Below are positions 31,866 to 43,180 of a stretch of DNA of 64,000 nt, in pieces (within the stretch, counting starts at the first letter, position 1; each line of letters begins with the position of its first letter). Both the position numbers and the translations under genes were made by a program. The stretch covers positions 2,961 through 66,960 of the forward strand of contig BCIA01000006.1 in assembly GCA_001599815.1 (NCBI GenBank). Reading direction: 5' to 3'. Below the pieces are notes generated by a model that saw nothing but the letters and a program-made list of their open reading frames with translations, was not told the origin of the DNA and did not search any database. The stretch comes from Furcasterigmium furcatum. Its lineage: Eukaryota > Ascomycota > Sordariomycetes > Glomerellales > Plectosphaerellaceae.

Positions 31866-33629
31866 ATGACGACAAGGAAACGGGCGAGCGCGCCTCGGGT
31901 GAGGACAGGGTGCCTAACTTGCAAAGCCCGTCGGGTAAAATGCGACGAACGGAAACCGACGTGCTCACGCTGCGAGGACGCGGGGATGTACTGCCGAGGG
32001 TACCGAAGCCCAAACCCCACCCAGATGCTCGATCGAACCCTGCTTCCCATCCTCCCAAAATCGGGCAGTCATGGCCAAAGTTATATGCCAAGCACCAAAC
32101 CCCTGGCACGACCACCTCTCGCGACCATCCCCCTCGCGCACTTTGCCCCTGAGACCCTTGCCTACTTCGAACTATTCCGGAACAAGATCGTCTACCAGCT
32201 GGGACCACAGAGGGCTCCCATTGTCATGCGCGAAGTCATGAGGGATGAGTGCGCTCGGCAAGCTGCTGTTGCAGTGGGGGCTTTGGCCCACGCCATGTTC
32301 GTACATATCAAACCCAAATGTCACTCGGACTTGATACACCCAGCCAATCCATTTGCACAGGGCCAATTCACTTTGCACCATCGGGCGGCTATCCGGGCCT
32401 ATCTCGCGGCAATGTCACAATGTTCGGAGCGGCTTAGGAGCCGGGAGTATGAACGGTCGCCAAGATCCTTCATCATCATTACTCTCCTTCTGTTGGCCTT
32501 TCAATTCCTGGAGGGGAACATTGCTGGCGCCGATGGACTAATGAAGGCAAGCATTTCGCTATTGAAGCCTTTCATCGCCTTCTTCCCGCTATCCAAGCAG
32601 TCGGCTCTGGAGGAAGACATGTCCGAACTAGTACATTTCCTGCCGTGTGTCGCTATTTCGAGCGGATTTACCCATCTTTTTGGCTCCCACCATGCTCTCC
32701 TAGAGTCTTTGCAGGTCAGTTGTACAGGGGTATATAGACATTACGCCGATAAACGCTCTATCGACTGATAGAGATAGATCTCCTCACTTACTATTGAACA
32801 GGTCAGTTGTGACGGCGCCTTCCCAGAGTCGACGACAGAGAACCTCCCGACGGTGTTGGGCTGCTGGCGCGACTTCTACCTGCGCAACTGGATATTCGTT
32901 ATGCAGAACCTCCGAAACAACAGCCATGGCCTCAAACAGGACCCAACGAAGGCTGAAGCATCCAGAACCGCATTCTTAGCTCATCTGCAGCGATGGAGGA
33001 CAACATTGCACGATCGTTTAACCAACGCAGCGGATCCGGCCGCTCGAAATGCCATCCAATTCGCACAGACTCACCTTGTGTTGATCACTATCTTCACCCA
33101 CTGCTGCCTGGACCGAACAGAGCTGGCCTTTGACGAATTCGAATCACAGTTCCGTTACATCCTCAACCGTTTCACAACCCTCCACTTAGGACAAGAGGTC
33201 GACCGCAGATTTCCCTTCACATACGGCGGATACATCGCCCCTCCGCTCTGCTTGGCCGCCAGTAAGTGTCGCAGCTGGGAGCTACGCATGCGATTTATAA
33301 AGGTTGTGAGGGAACTGCGTTCTCGTGAAGGGCCGTGGGATCCTAAGACCCAGTCAGTGGGCCTGATGGGCCTCGCGCGACTAGAACACCCTGTCGAAAG
33401 CGAGCACTTGTTCGTTCCACCAATGTCTCGATGGTGCTGGACCGGGGCAAGCTGGAGCCAAGACCGCAGTCAGCTTTTGGCGGAGTATACAAGACTCGCG
33501 CCCAGTGCGGAAGGAGTACCGGTCCGAACGCAGATTGTTCTTGATATGGAGCAAATTCATGCCCCTCATCATAGCAGACGGCTGCCGTCACCGTGCGTAG
33601 GCAGCATTCAAGAAGCCGAGTCCCGCTGA
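31866..33629 (+). CDS. Zn2Cys6 transcription factor with repeat-flanked intron
   Basis: Exons are 31866-32714 and 32802-33629, giving 558 aa; the intron is 87 nt. The zinc cluster is near the N-terminus: GCLTCKARRVKCDERKPTC followed by SRC and EDAGMYC, a perfect six-cysteine spacing, preceded by a basic stretch. The remainder (ETLAYFELFRNKIVYQLG, LAFQFLEGNIAGADGLMKAS, ISSGFTHLFGSHHALLESL) is the fungal regulatory domain also seen in the gene at 25.9-27.6 kb, but the two are distant. Both splice junctions carry the same 12-bp sequence CAGGTCAGTTGT. It is divergent from the short-chain dehydrogenase and upstream of EthD; targets unknown. Confidence 0.88.
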
Positions 33630-34190
33630 GCCCTTCACTGACAGTAGGATCGTAGGACCCGACTTATACCTCAACAGAAAGCAAGTCGTACGTGCCTAAA
33701 TGATGGCACGCACGCAGGAGATGCAGCAACGGTTGTGGGATGTGACTGGCATTAGTCGCTGGCCACCTCTCGGAGTAATATTCGGCCTATTTTTCGAGGA
33801 AGCTAAAGTTCGCGGAAGGTCCGAGGCCCACGAGAGCCGAGGCGACCGGCACCCCCACGAGAAATCAAACCAACCCAGGGTTCATTTGTTTAGATAGTAA
33901 GCAAGTGAGAAAATAGTGGAAAGGGCTAGTGGGAAGGATCCATAAGAGCGAGCAAGCTTAAAAATACAATCCTTAACGCCGACAAACCATTTCACACGAT
34001 AAGCATATAAAAGACATTGATTTACTCCTTCGACGGAGGTTCCTTTGCTCTAGATGTATTTCACGCTTCTACTGATTTCTACGCAAGACTGATAACTAAT
34101 TGTAAGTGTAGAGTCTATCTACACCGCCAAGCATCATCACTGAAAAATTGCTGTTTTATAGTCTTCCTGTCCCTTCTGCGCACCCGGAAA
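33630..34190. other. Intergenic region
   Basis: This 561 bp lies between the Zn2Cys6 gene and the EthD gene on the same strand, and likely contains the EthD promoter. It is AT-richer toward the EthD start. The open frame from 34017 is a 5' extension of EthD without conserved content. Confidence 0.45.
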
Positions 34191-34538
34191 ATGTCAGCAA
34201 GATCCAACATTACGGTCCTCTATGAGAGCTCCTCAGCTCCGGAGAGCAAGTTCGACGTCGAATACTACGTCTCGAAACACATGAGTCTTGTGGAGAAGGC
34301 GTGGAAGCCTGCCGGCATCGAGGAATGGCAGGTCGTGAAATTTACGGCAGCCGCTAATGGCACCATACCGCCATATCATGCCATGGCGATTGTTACGTTT
34401 GGGGACAAGGATGGAGCAAGGTTGGCGCTCACGCTGAAGGAGACAGCGGAGGTGTTCAGCGATGTGGTCAATTTCTCCAACCTCAAGCCTCACCTAATGC
34501 TTGGAAACATTGCGGGATCTTGGCCCAGAGGATACTGA
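34191..34538 (+). CDS. EthD-domain protein
   Basis: Single exon, 115 aa from the ATG at 34191, where family similarity begins (SNITVLYESS). EthD proteins are small ferredoxin-like dimeric alpha+beta proteins. KFDVEYYVSKHMSLVEKAWK, with its conserved Tyr and His (Y-x2-xH), is the family hallmark, followed by HAMAIVTFGDKDGARLAL and FSDVVNFSNLKPHLMLG. Bacterial members assist ether degradation; fungal ones often act in, or beside, polyketide or aromatic catabolism. No signal peptide. It has no clear partner here except the broken MFS gene that converges on it. Confidence 0.85.
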   Translation: MSARSNITVLYESSSAPESKFDVEYYVSKHMSLVEKAWKPAGIEEWQVVKFTAAANGTIPPYHAMAIVTFGDKDGARLALTLKETAEVFSDVVNFSNLKPHLMLGNIAGSWPRGY

Positions 34539-34625
34539 AAAGCTCTTCCCTGAGAGTTGTGGCAATAAAAGACCATGGTATTGGCACCGCTGAGAATCCT
34601 ATAGTGAAGAGAACCCCAGAGCTAT

Positions 34626-36389
34626 CTAGGCCTTATAGGCTTCGTCTACCTGTCGATGAGCGGGAGACTCATAGGTGTTGAAATCTCGCGCCTTCACGCC
34701 TTTAATAAACATCTCGTCCAACTCGGCGTATGATCTTCTCCGTGTCTCTGGTTGATAAAACCAGAGGCAAATAATCGAGAGAATCGAAGTTCCTCCAAAG
34801 ATAAACCCCACCCTTCCTCCTAAGTTAAGCTTGTCGGGGTTGAATAGATACGGCAAGGCGAAGCTGATTGCCAGGTAAAGTGAATTCTGTGAAGCAAGAC
34901 CGATTGCAATAGTTTTCATCCTGAGACGAGATGTTGAAGATTCGGTCAGGATCGTAAAGGCTGCGGCACCGATGCTGATGTTGTACACGAAGCCAAAGAT
35001 GAGGATCATCGAAACCGCCCCCTGAAGAGTAGCTGGGCTTCCAGAAACAGCTAGTCCCCCCATGACCCAGAGGGTTACTGATAGACCTCCGGTACCGAGT
35101 AGCATAAGAGATCGGCGGCCAATCCGGTCGACAAGGAACCAGGACACGACATTCCCGCCCATCGAAATGACTGCTTGCGCAATAGTAATCCGGTACGACA
35201 TGGCCGTGGACAAACCAGCTAGTTGGGCGTAATAGGTGAAATAGGAGTTAGTAAATAGCGCGCCCGCGAATGCCTGGATGAGCAGAGGAGACACCGAGAT
35301 AATAGTCCGTCGCAGGTTAGACTTTCGGAAACACTCGAGGTAGGAAACTCCAGCTGTTTCCAGCCGAGCCTTCTGAAGCGTGTCCTTGATTTCTACCAGC
35401 ACGATAACTGCATCCTGCCCTTGATGCCCCAGCCGCTGGAGGCTGGTTCGCGCCTTGTCGTGCTTCTCTTTTCGCGCAAGCCACCAGGGTGATCTAGACC
35501 ACGAGAAGAACACTTGTCAGATTTGTTTCATAGCTGAATAGACGCAGTGACGGGGACTTACTCGGGCATAAAGAAGACCAAAATAGCAGATACGGTAGCA
35601 ACGCCGTATTGCGAGACGAACACAGCCCGGTATGCCCATCGATTCTGCATAGTGCCTGTGCCATTGACGACAAGCGAAACGATGAAGGGCCTGATAGTGT
35701 AGCCAAGACCAATTAGGCAGGTCATTAGGCCACGCAGGGGAATTGGAGTGACCTAGAATACCGATCAGTAAGCTTCGGGTTCAAAATCCATGAGCCGACC
35801 ATACCTCGCCAATATAAGTAGTTGATACGGCCTTGAGGGTGCCCACAGCAAAGCCGTCAAGAAACTTTCCACCAAAGAACATTCCGTTGGTTGTCGCGAT
35901 GACCTCGAGGGTAATAGCAACATATCCGATCGCAAGGGCTATCATGATGGTTTGCTTTCGTCCTACAAGATCGGCGACCTGTCCACAGAGAAGGGCACCA
36001 ACCACCTGGCTGTTTGCGCGGTGGTTAGAAGAGGCGTCTGTCTAAGTTTGAAAGTGAAAGACTTTGAGGGTTGACTCACGATCCGACAGGACCCGCGCTA
36101 AAGGCTGCCTGCCATGCCGCGTTCAGAACATAGTTCCCTCCAAACGGGAGCCAAAGTCCTTCCTGAATTGTGGGATGCCAACAACCATGCCGGCAGCCTG
36201 GTTCTCATAGCTGACAAGGAGAATTTGCCAGGCGCAAAAGGCACCCCAGAAGAATGCAGCAGGGTGCTTCTTGGTGGCTTGGATTTGAGACAGTTGTTTC
36301 TCCTCACGAACCCGGTCAGCACCATCTTGCCCTTCGTCATGTGCATGGAAAGCGCTGTCGGCAACGTTCTCTGTAGATTTCGCACCCAT
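34626..36389 (-). pseudogene. MFS sugar transporter broken by a one-base frameshift
   Basis: Exon pieces are 36389-36080, 36009-35805, 35752-35562 and 35493-34626; introns are 70, 52 and 68 nt. The sum of exon lengths is 1574, one short of a multiple of three. Near 36155 the frame from the ATG reads IPQFRKDFG then meets a stop. The adjoining frame reads GGNYVLNAAWQAAFSAGPV, which continues the family sequence. One missing C in a run of Cs explains it. All else looks intact: LVGRKQTIM, PESPWWLARK across intron 3, and PETRRRSYAELDEMF. Maltose-permease-like members have about 12 helices. It is either a recent pseudogene or a sequencing error. Confidence 0.8.
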
Positions 36390-38274
36390 AGTATTTGATG
36401 AGAGATGATCGTGGTAGTTGGCCCCGAACAAAGGAGCAAGGGTCGTTGGATAGACTTGAAGTGAGGCGAAGAAATTGGGCTGGGCGCAGACGTCCTTTAA
36501 GGCCCTTCATCTTGAACTGGACGCTTGCGGGGCTCCGCATTCAACCCCAGCACTTAGAACGGACCCAAATTTCCAGTGCTGTCACTCCAAGTCGTGCCTG
36601 AGATACCTAGGTGCCCCAAAGCCAGCTAATGCCGGGTACTACCCGAGAGTGCGGGAAGAAACCAGGATATCCCGGAGGAGCGCTGGAAAGGCGAAACCGA
36701 ATGACGTCCCCACTCTCGGGTGAGACCTAGCCCCGTTGAACCGGCCTATTCTAGCTGCCCGGGCTCAACGGAAGGCGAGTGACAACCCGCGATATCTGGT
36801 CCCCTTCCCGCGGAAGCTAGGCAGTAGACATCGCACCCCTTGACCAAATAGGGTGCGACCTAGCCATAGATCATCAGAGACAGGCTATGATCTTGTTTCC
36901 GTCAACCCGTATCTTGAGCCCATTCGCCAAGTCGACTCTCCACACTACACTTGCAACATTCTGTTCGGACGGAGAGAATATGGTTACTAATAGATATCAT
37001 TTCCAATCCATCCCCGGAGCAGGCCACTCGGTCTCAGTTTACAACACACCCCAAACCGACACCCAAGGCGGACGGCCTTGCATCAGTCCAGGCGCGCTGT
37101 CAGAGAATTCCAGGGCTGCCGCGCCAGACGCAAAAAATGCGACAGCGCCAAGCCCTTGTTGTCATTCAGTCTGAAAGTCGGCGCCACCTGCACCCAGTCC
37201 CCAATTGGCCTTCGACCTCGAGAGCCTCAAGATACCAGAGAGACTTGACGAGCAGGAATATCAGTTCAAGTCCGCATCTCTGGGCTCCTCTAACGAGCCA
37301 TCCCACAAGACACGGGCGGTCCAAGGCATGGCGGCGAAATTTTGGTTTAAGTGGGATGCGACCACCATCGAGTCGAGTAGGATGGCATGCTTGTTCGTCC
37401 GTGCTTCTAGGGCCCTCTCACCAACCAGGAGCTTCATCTCTTGGATGTTTCGCCAAGCCCCTATTGTGCGGACGTGTGACCTAGCGGATGGTCCGGTCCA
37501 TGATTATCAACGGCATCGATTGGTCGCCCGAATCGTGCCTCTCGCTGCCCATATGTGCCCTGAGGCTCATCTATGTAAAGTTACGCGAACGGATCTCCCT
37601 GATCACCCCTTGGGTGACCAGTGGGTGAGCTGAGTGATCACGCCGCTTTACGATCCCCCGCCCGCCGCATGTCATCGAGCGGAGGTACCAAGTTGCCAAG
37701 GTCCCCATGAGGGTCCCTGTGCTCCTTTGTTTTAGACCAGGCTGCACAACGAAATGAACGTGCCTGATCCCTTGCACAAACATCTCGGATGAGCCATCAT
37801 TCCCGATCGTCTTCCCTCTACTTTTGCAAGTTAGTGTTGACCCTGAGCTTCCGTTCCACCTCAATGACTCATCTCAGAGTAGATATGGTCAAGGAATTAA
37901 CGTTGAGGGACCGAGCGCGAGGCAAACATTGTGCCGGGGGGCAGCAACTCAAATGCTCGACGATGGTGGCTCCGAGCCGAGTATTGCCCAAACTCAAGTA
38001 TATCTGTCGGTACCAAGCTAGGGTCTTAGACTTCCTTACCTGGTTATGGATGTAACATGACTACCTTAACATTGACAAGCGGCACGGGTGCTTTTGTTAT
38101 TCATCTGTCCAAAGCCACCTTTAACTTTAACGGCACGGGAAGAGCCAATAGGTCACGTCTTGCGATTGTAAATCATGACATTCAATCAAGTGGCCCATCA
38201 TGTCAAGACCTTCACGCGTCACTGCCTGCAGGCCATGTACCCTGGATTAGCGAGCCCCATGTTACGGGAACTGA
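36390..38274. other. Long intergenic region with an inverted repeat
   Basis: This 1.9 kb lies between the broken transporter and the SNF transporter 3' end. A 10-bp inverted repeat (36642-36651 CCCGAGAGTG, 36711-36720 CACTCTCGGG) lies 250-330 bp upstream of the broken transporter. A 7-bp one (36733-36739, 36765-36771) follows. Open frames such as 37205-37633 have no family resemblance. Confidence 0.5.
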
Positions 38275-40398
38275 TCATGCGCGTGTATCCACGTCTCCCT
38301 GGGCGCTCTTTTCGTTTTGCAGGCCTTCTTCCGATGCGTTGTCCTTCTTCTTGCCCACTGGGGAACCGGACCCCGAGGCAGATTCCATCTCGTCGGCTAC
38401 CTGTCCTTCTTGAGTGTCGCGCAGCACACGGGGTGCGACGGGCTGCTTCCAGTCGTCACGGCGCTCCGGGACGATGAATACGTCCAACCAGCTGGGGAAG
38501 ATGAATCCGACCACGCACCAAACGAGCAGGAAGTGGCCAATGATGAAGCCCAGGATGTGGAGGGGATCGTCTGTGACCGTCTCAAAGGCGGGATAGGACA
38601 AGCTGAGGATGATAGCTAGCATTGGGCCAGAGAAGTATCGCAGAAGTGGCGCCCAGAAGAAGGGAAGTGACCAGTTCGAACCGTTGCCGATGACGCTGTT
38701 GAGATCATGGCGGAGTTGGTTACCCTGCCCAGAGTCAGCGCTGATGCCACGTAAAAATATCAAGGGGGTTGCCTGTCGGCGACGGCTTACCGAGTAGAAG
38801 ACGAGGTAGTAGAAGGCAGACCCCCACTTGCCCTTGAAGACCCATTCGAACCTGGGTGACAAGAAAAACCTCCGCAAGAAGCCACCGCTTCCGTTAATAG
38901 GGAGCGGCACATCAGGAGTCTTCGAGATCACCAAGGAGAGAACGAGGCCGACCACAAAGGTACCAAATCCAGCGCCAGCTCCCGCTTCTATGCTGACGGT
39001 GTGGCCAACGATGAGAGCGAGGAGCTGGCCGCCGAAGTAGCCGGCGTTGTAAATGGCGTAAGCAGGTAAACCAACCTGGCTCAGAACATCCTCGAGGCGG
39101 TAAACGGTCGTGGCGCCAACACATTCGGCCCAGACAACAAAAACAAGGCCAACATTATTGATCCACAGATCAATGCCTTCCATGTAAAAGTAACCAAAGC
39201 GGGTTACGTTGGGGAGGGAAACAAGAAAGACAGAGAAGACGAGAACAAAGGAAACCCAAGGGCGCGACCAGTTTTTAGCGAAAGGGGCGTCCATAATCAG
39301 AGTCATGACAGCGTCGAGCATGACAAAGGTCGAACTGATACCAACAATGGCAAGGGTAAAGAAAAAGAGAGCAGACCAGAAGTTAGAGCCTGGCATCTGC
39401 ACAAAAGCCTCTGGGTAGGTCATAAAACCAAGGCTGTAGCTGCCCATAGGCTCCTCCGGGTCTGGCGTCAGGCCCATGAAGCCAACAATTCCAAAGGCGG
39501 CAAAGGCCAGAGTTGCTTCGAGAAAGGCGTTTGTGCAGGCCAGAAGAACGGCGTCTTGGGCGGCATTCGCGAACTTGTGGTTGTAAGAGGCGTAGGCGGT
39601 ATAGAAACCAAACCCAACACCAGTCGAGTAGAAGACCTGTCCAACGGCGTCTTGCCAGATCCCTGTGCTGGCGAGCGTCTCTCCTCTCCAAGTTGCAAAG
39701 TATAGCTTGATGCCGTCGCCAGCATTTGGCAGTGATGCGCCGCGGCCGATGAGGATGATGATAACAATCATTGGCAGGCCCATCGTGAAGTAAACAACTC
39801 GACCAGTCCAGCCGGTTCCGCGGAACATACATAGCCAGACAAGGAAGAAGAGGAAGGCGTTCCAGCCGACAAGGCGGCCATCGAGGCTGAGGTCTGGATA
39901 GTCCACCCATTGTCCAGAGCGATCGCGATCGACTGCGTTGACGACTTCGTACATGAAGAAGTCCGGAGCATTGCCGGCCCAGGGAAGGGGGGAAGTGAAG
40001 GACAGTTGAAAGTAGACCATACCCCAGGCAATGATGGGGATAAAGTAGATGCTGACAACAAGGCCAACGTAGTTGAGGGCAAAACCAGTACCTCGCAGAC
40101 GGCGGCTGATCTTATTGAAGGCCGTGACAGTACCACCGCGGTAGGCATTGCCGGCGGCCAATTCAAGGGCCAAGGCAGGGATGGCCAGCAGACCAAGGGC
40201 CAGAAGATAGGGAACGAACCATTGAAGGCCATAATTGTTGAAGACAGTGGACGGATATCGCAGGAAGTTACCCATACCGATGACGCCGCTCAGGGAGGCG
40301 AGGATAAAAGCCGTGCGCGACGGCCACTGATCGCGACCATCCTCCGACTTCTGGGGCGGAGGCATGATCTTGTTGAAGACATTTCTTATGGCGTCCAT
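38275..40398 (-). CDS. SNF-family (sodium:neurotransmitter symporter type) transporter
   Basis: Exons are 40398-38791 and 38724-38275, giving 685 aa. The intron 38725-38790 is 66 nt, in frame and stop-free. The start ATG at 40398 gives MDAIRNVFNKI before the first helix; the longer frame upstream is not conserved. TM1 reads SGVIGMGNFLRYP, the fungal form of the SNF GxGNxWRFP sodium-site helix. About 12 helices follow, with VFYSTGVGFGFYTAYASYNH at the TM6 region and GISSTFVMLDAVMTLIMD at TM8. The C-terminus is long, polar and Lys/Ser-rich. Members import amino acids or amines with Na+; the substrate in filamentous fungi is poorly known. PacC-like sites lie upstream. Confidence 0.9.
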   Translation of the reverse strand: MDAIRNVFNKIMPPPQKSEDGRDQWPSRTAFILASLSGVIGMGNFLRYPSTVFNNYGLQWFVPYLLALGLLAIPALALELAAGNAYRGGTVTAFNKISRRLRGTGFALNYVGLVVSIYFIPIIAWGMVYFQLSFTSPLPWAGNAPDFFMYEVVNAVDRDRSGQWVDYPDLSLDGRLVGWNAFLFFLVWLCMFRGTGWTGRVVYFTMGLPMIVIIILIGRGASLPNAGDGIKLYFATWRGETLASTGIWQDAVGQVFYSTGVGFGFYTAYASYNHKFANAAQDAVLLACTNAFLEATLAFAAFGIVGFMGLTPDPEEPMGSYSLGFMTYPEAFVQMPGSNFWSALFFFTLAIVGISSTFVMLDAVMTLIMDAPFAKNWSRPWVSFVLVFSVFLVSLPNVTRFGYFYMEGIDLWINNVGLVFVVWAECVGATTVYRLEDVLSQVGLPAYAIYNAGYFGGQLLALIVGHTVSIEAGAGAGFGTFVVGLVLSLVISKTPDVPLPINGSGGFLRRFFLSPRFEWVFKGKWGSAFYYLVFYSVSRRRQATPLIFLRGISADSGQGNQLRHDLNSVIGNGSNWSLPFFWAPLLRYFSGPMLAIILSLSYPAFETVTDDPLHILGFIIGHFLLVWCVVGFIFPSWLDVFIVPERRDDWKQPVAPRVLRDTQEGQVADEMESASGSGSPVGKKKDNASEEGLQNEKSAQGDVDTRA

Positions 40399-40736
40399 GG
40401 TGATGGCGGACAGCCAGATCAATGGCAAGAAGCGGGTGGGTGGTTCTGTTGAGAAACGAGGCCGAGAAACAAGGGTGGACGGTACGTTGGCACGCTGGGC
40501 GACCGAACACCGGGGTACCGACGGTGAATAGAGGAGAAGCTTGCGTTGTCGCCTCAGAATACCATCAATCTGAGACTTGACTTGACGAGGTGGTAGTGTC
40601 GACTGTTCGTTGGGTCCGGCTGTGGATGGGGCGGCAGCGGCCCGATAATATACGATATGAAAGGACGCGTCCGATGGGACACAGTCCAAGAGAAAAGAGC
40701 GGGACAGCATCATCCCAAAACCAACATTTGATGAGG

Positions 40737-40811
40737 GCCAAGTTGGCCAACACGCGACACTTGATCCTTGGCGGCCGGCCAAGAAGCATATTCGGTACAT
40801 AATGCCTTGGC
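40737..40811. promoter_or_regulatory. Cluster of four PacC-type sites
   Basis: GCCAAG at 40737-40742 and 40778-40783, and its complement CTTGGC at 40767-40772 and 40806-40811, fit the PacC consensus GCCARG. The middle two form an inverted pair with a 5-bp spacer. The cluster lies about 340-415 bp upstream of the SNF transporter ATG, so alkaline-pH control is suggested. Confidence 0.5.
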
Positions 40812-40851
40812 GATATCTCGGGGGCGCATCTCTCCCCCACTCACAACCCAT

Positions 40852-40905
40852 CCTAAGGCTTTGGCCGCGTCCCAAGGCATTGGCAGCGCGCCCCAAGGCT
40901 TTGGC
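40852..40905. repeat. Three spaced copies of a 14-bp motif upstream of SNF transporter
   Basis: CC(T/C)AAGGC(T/A)TTGGC occurs at 40852-40865, 40871-40884 and 40892-40905. Starts are spaced 19 and 21 bp, about two helical turns. The motif is partly palindromic (CCAA-N4-TTGG). It lies 455-510 bp upstream of the SNF ATG, next to the PacC-type sites. Confidence 0.6.
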
Positions 40906-43180
40906 AACGGTAAGTCTGACATCATAAGACCTTCCTACGTCAATCATTTCTCTTTCGAGTTACCGTGCTTACTGCCTCACTCGGTCACACCGGCTTCGCA
41001 GCAGGTAGCCAGGCGCACAGGCTGCTCAGGGCGGCAGGGGAATGACATTGGCACAGCTGGAACCAGGCAAAACGCTCTGCCAAATAGGAGGAGAGGCCAA
41101 GCCTGCTGCGACACATCCGTTCGCCCTCGCCCAAATAATCTAGAGGAGTCGCTTATTATGAGCAGCTGGCATGATGGTAAATTTAAGTTTAAACAATGAG
41201 AGGACAGACACAGCGACGAAACGCGCTCAAGTCGAAGAATCTAGTGCGGAAAGCAACCAACAGTGAAACCATGATAAGTTCAATTTTATAGGGAGAAAGC
41301 CGCCCTGTTAAACTATGCGACTCAACCCACGGAGAGAGGGGCAGGAAAGGATCGTTCACGATGGCGGCGAAGGTCGAGGCACAGCGTCACAATCCTGAGC
41401 CCCGTCGTCGCGGATAAGTCACTCTACCTAATCACCCAGAGGTAAGCCCGGCCACTCATCCTCTCACCCCGATCATCCTGCCCGTCACCCTGTCCATAGA
41501 CGCAAAGCAGCGGAGCATACGCCAGCGGGATGTCCTTCTTCCATGCCACACAGAAGCTCATCGGGAAACTTATGTGCGCGGATAACATCGCCGTTTCGCA
41601 GTGCCTGTTACAGTTGGGGGTTTTCATGATGTGCATATTCCAGCCCGTCAAGGCCTGCCGCTATTCTGTGCAGGCCCTGGCCCACTGCCAGCAGTTAAGT
41701 TTCCTGCCCAAAGGACGGGAGAGGCCCAGAAGCAACGGGCACGGACCGGGCCGTTTCTTGTATGATTGTAAGTCAGGGCGCGAGATGCGAGGCGGCATCT
41801 ACCAGCCCGACGTTTCGTCCAGCAACCGCGGTGTCAATCTGTGTACTGCGGCGTCAACCGCCTGATCCCAGGCCGTAGGGGGGCTGACTCATGGACAAGG
41901 TGGACAGTTGTTCTTGTGTTTCTACTTTGCCGACATGCCTCTCCGGAGCCTCACCGCGCGCATCAGCGACGAAATCGATTCCATGCAGAAGACAGATCCC
42001 ACACGTCCGGCCTTCTTACATGCCGCAGCCAGGGCGGGGCCGGCACATGAGTCTCGGATCCAATGGTGGATCGCATCGCTGCCCGCATGTCTGTCGTTCG
42101 ATACCCCTGCCGCAGAAGAGGATGTGGGCCACGCCATCGGGAGAGTTGAAAAGATATACTGCCCCTTCCAATCGGCCCATCTAGGCCAGTCGACCCCAGG
42201 CGTCATGGAGCTGTCCCCATTCACTAGTCCGGCTCCAAAGGCTGTGAACAACTACGCCTGTGCCTCGCGGTTAACAAGAATCCGGGGGATGACTACCGAC
42301 ACGACGGAACGTTCCCGATGATACAATCGTGTTCGTTTAGGGTTATGGCGATGTTGGCAATGTTGCTCCAGAACCGCGGTCACTCGTCGTCCACGACATG
42401 CCACCGGCATGCCTGGTCATTGAGTATGCTTTCTGATTGGGCGATCTCAGCCACAGAGGTTGTACGGCTCTTAATATTCTAGAGTAGCGAGGCGGGCACT
42501 TGAGCAGGGATTGTTCAACGTCATCGAACGCGTGCTATGACCGGGAAGCAATTCCGTGATCCGATGAAGAGCCCTTCAGGCTAAATTCAAGAATGGGGTC
42601 TGGAGAATTGAGCCTGAAACCCAACCCAGAAAGTCACGTGGGAAAACACATATGGATGGGTCACGGACATGGTTCTGGAGATGAGCCAACCCCGTGAGAC
42701 CCCCCCAGAAGCACGGCTAAAGAATGCTATTCCTCCGGATTCCAGCACCTGCCACCTGATGGCAGGTCGGCGAGCATGGTGATCCCGGCGAGAGCAGCCT
42801 GAGGATGGCCAGCCTCGCGGGGTATCGCCATTAAGGGACTTAGGAATCCTGCGCGCGGGGATAACATCGAAGAGTAAAGACAAACCTGCAATGTTCTTTT
42901 CGTCCAAGTATTCCAAGTCGCCAAGGAATCGCTTCGGAATGCCTGAAATGGCATGATACACATCACCAACACCGGCAACCCAGGCCACCAACTGAAAGCC
43001 ACTCCCTTGGCTGTTGATTACATAAGCCGTCGAATTTGCCGAATGATGTGATCGGATTCGTGGCCTTTTGGAGACATCTCAACCTCCTCTCAACCACATC
43101 GTGTCTGTCGCAATCCGACTCTCGAATCCTTAGCCCTCACGTAATCATCTTCACGGCCAATTTTTCAATCAGCCATCACC
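40906..43180. other. Long region without recognised genes
   Basis: This 2.3 kb lies between the SNF transporter promoter and the thioredoxin. The longest frames are 137 codons (41908-42321, plus) and 134 codons (42587-42991, minus). Neither shows a family motif, and I could not build a spliced gene. An unrecognised small gene remains possible. Confidence 0.4.

Noticed and set aside
31866..34538. Polyketide-type cluster suggested by EthD, SDR and a regulator
   Set aside because: No PKS, NRPS or terpene synthase is present in the window; the set is too generic.
35770..35800. tRNA B-box-like GGTTCAAAATCC
   Set aside because: Lies in an intron of the broken transporter, with no cloverleaf or A box nearby.
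37205..37633. 142-codon frame upstream of the SNF transporter 3' end
   Set aside because: No family resemblance; composition consistent with chance.
40399..40947. 183-codon N-terminal extension of the SNF transporter frame
   Set aside because: Not conserved in type, contains the PacC-type cluster, and an ATG directly before the first helix explains the protein better.
41908..42321. 137-codon frame in the long gap before thioredoxin
   Set aside because: No motif and could not be extended by plausible splicing.
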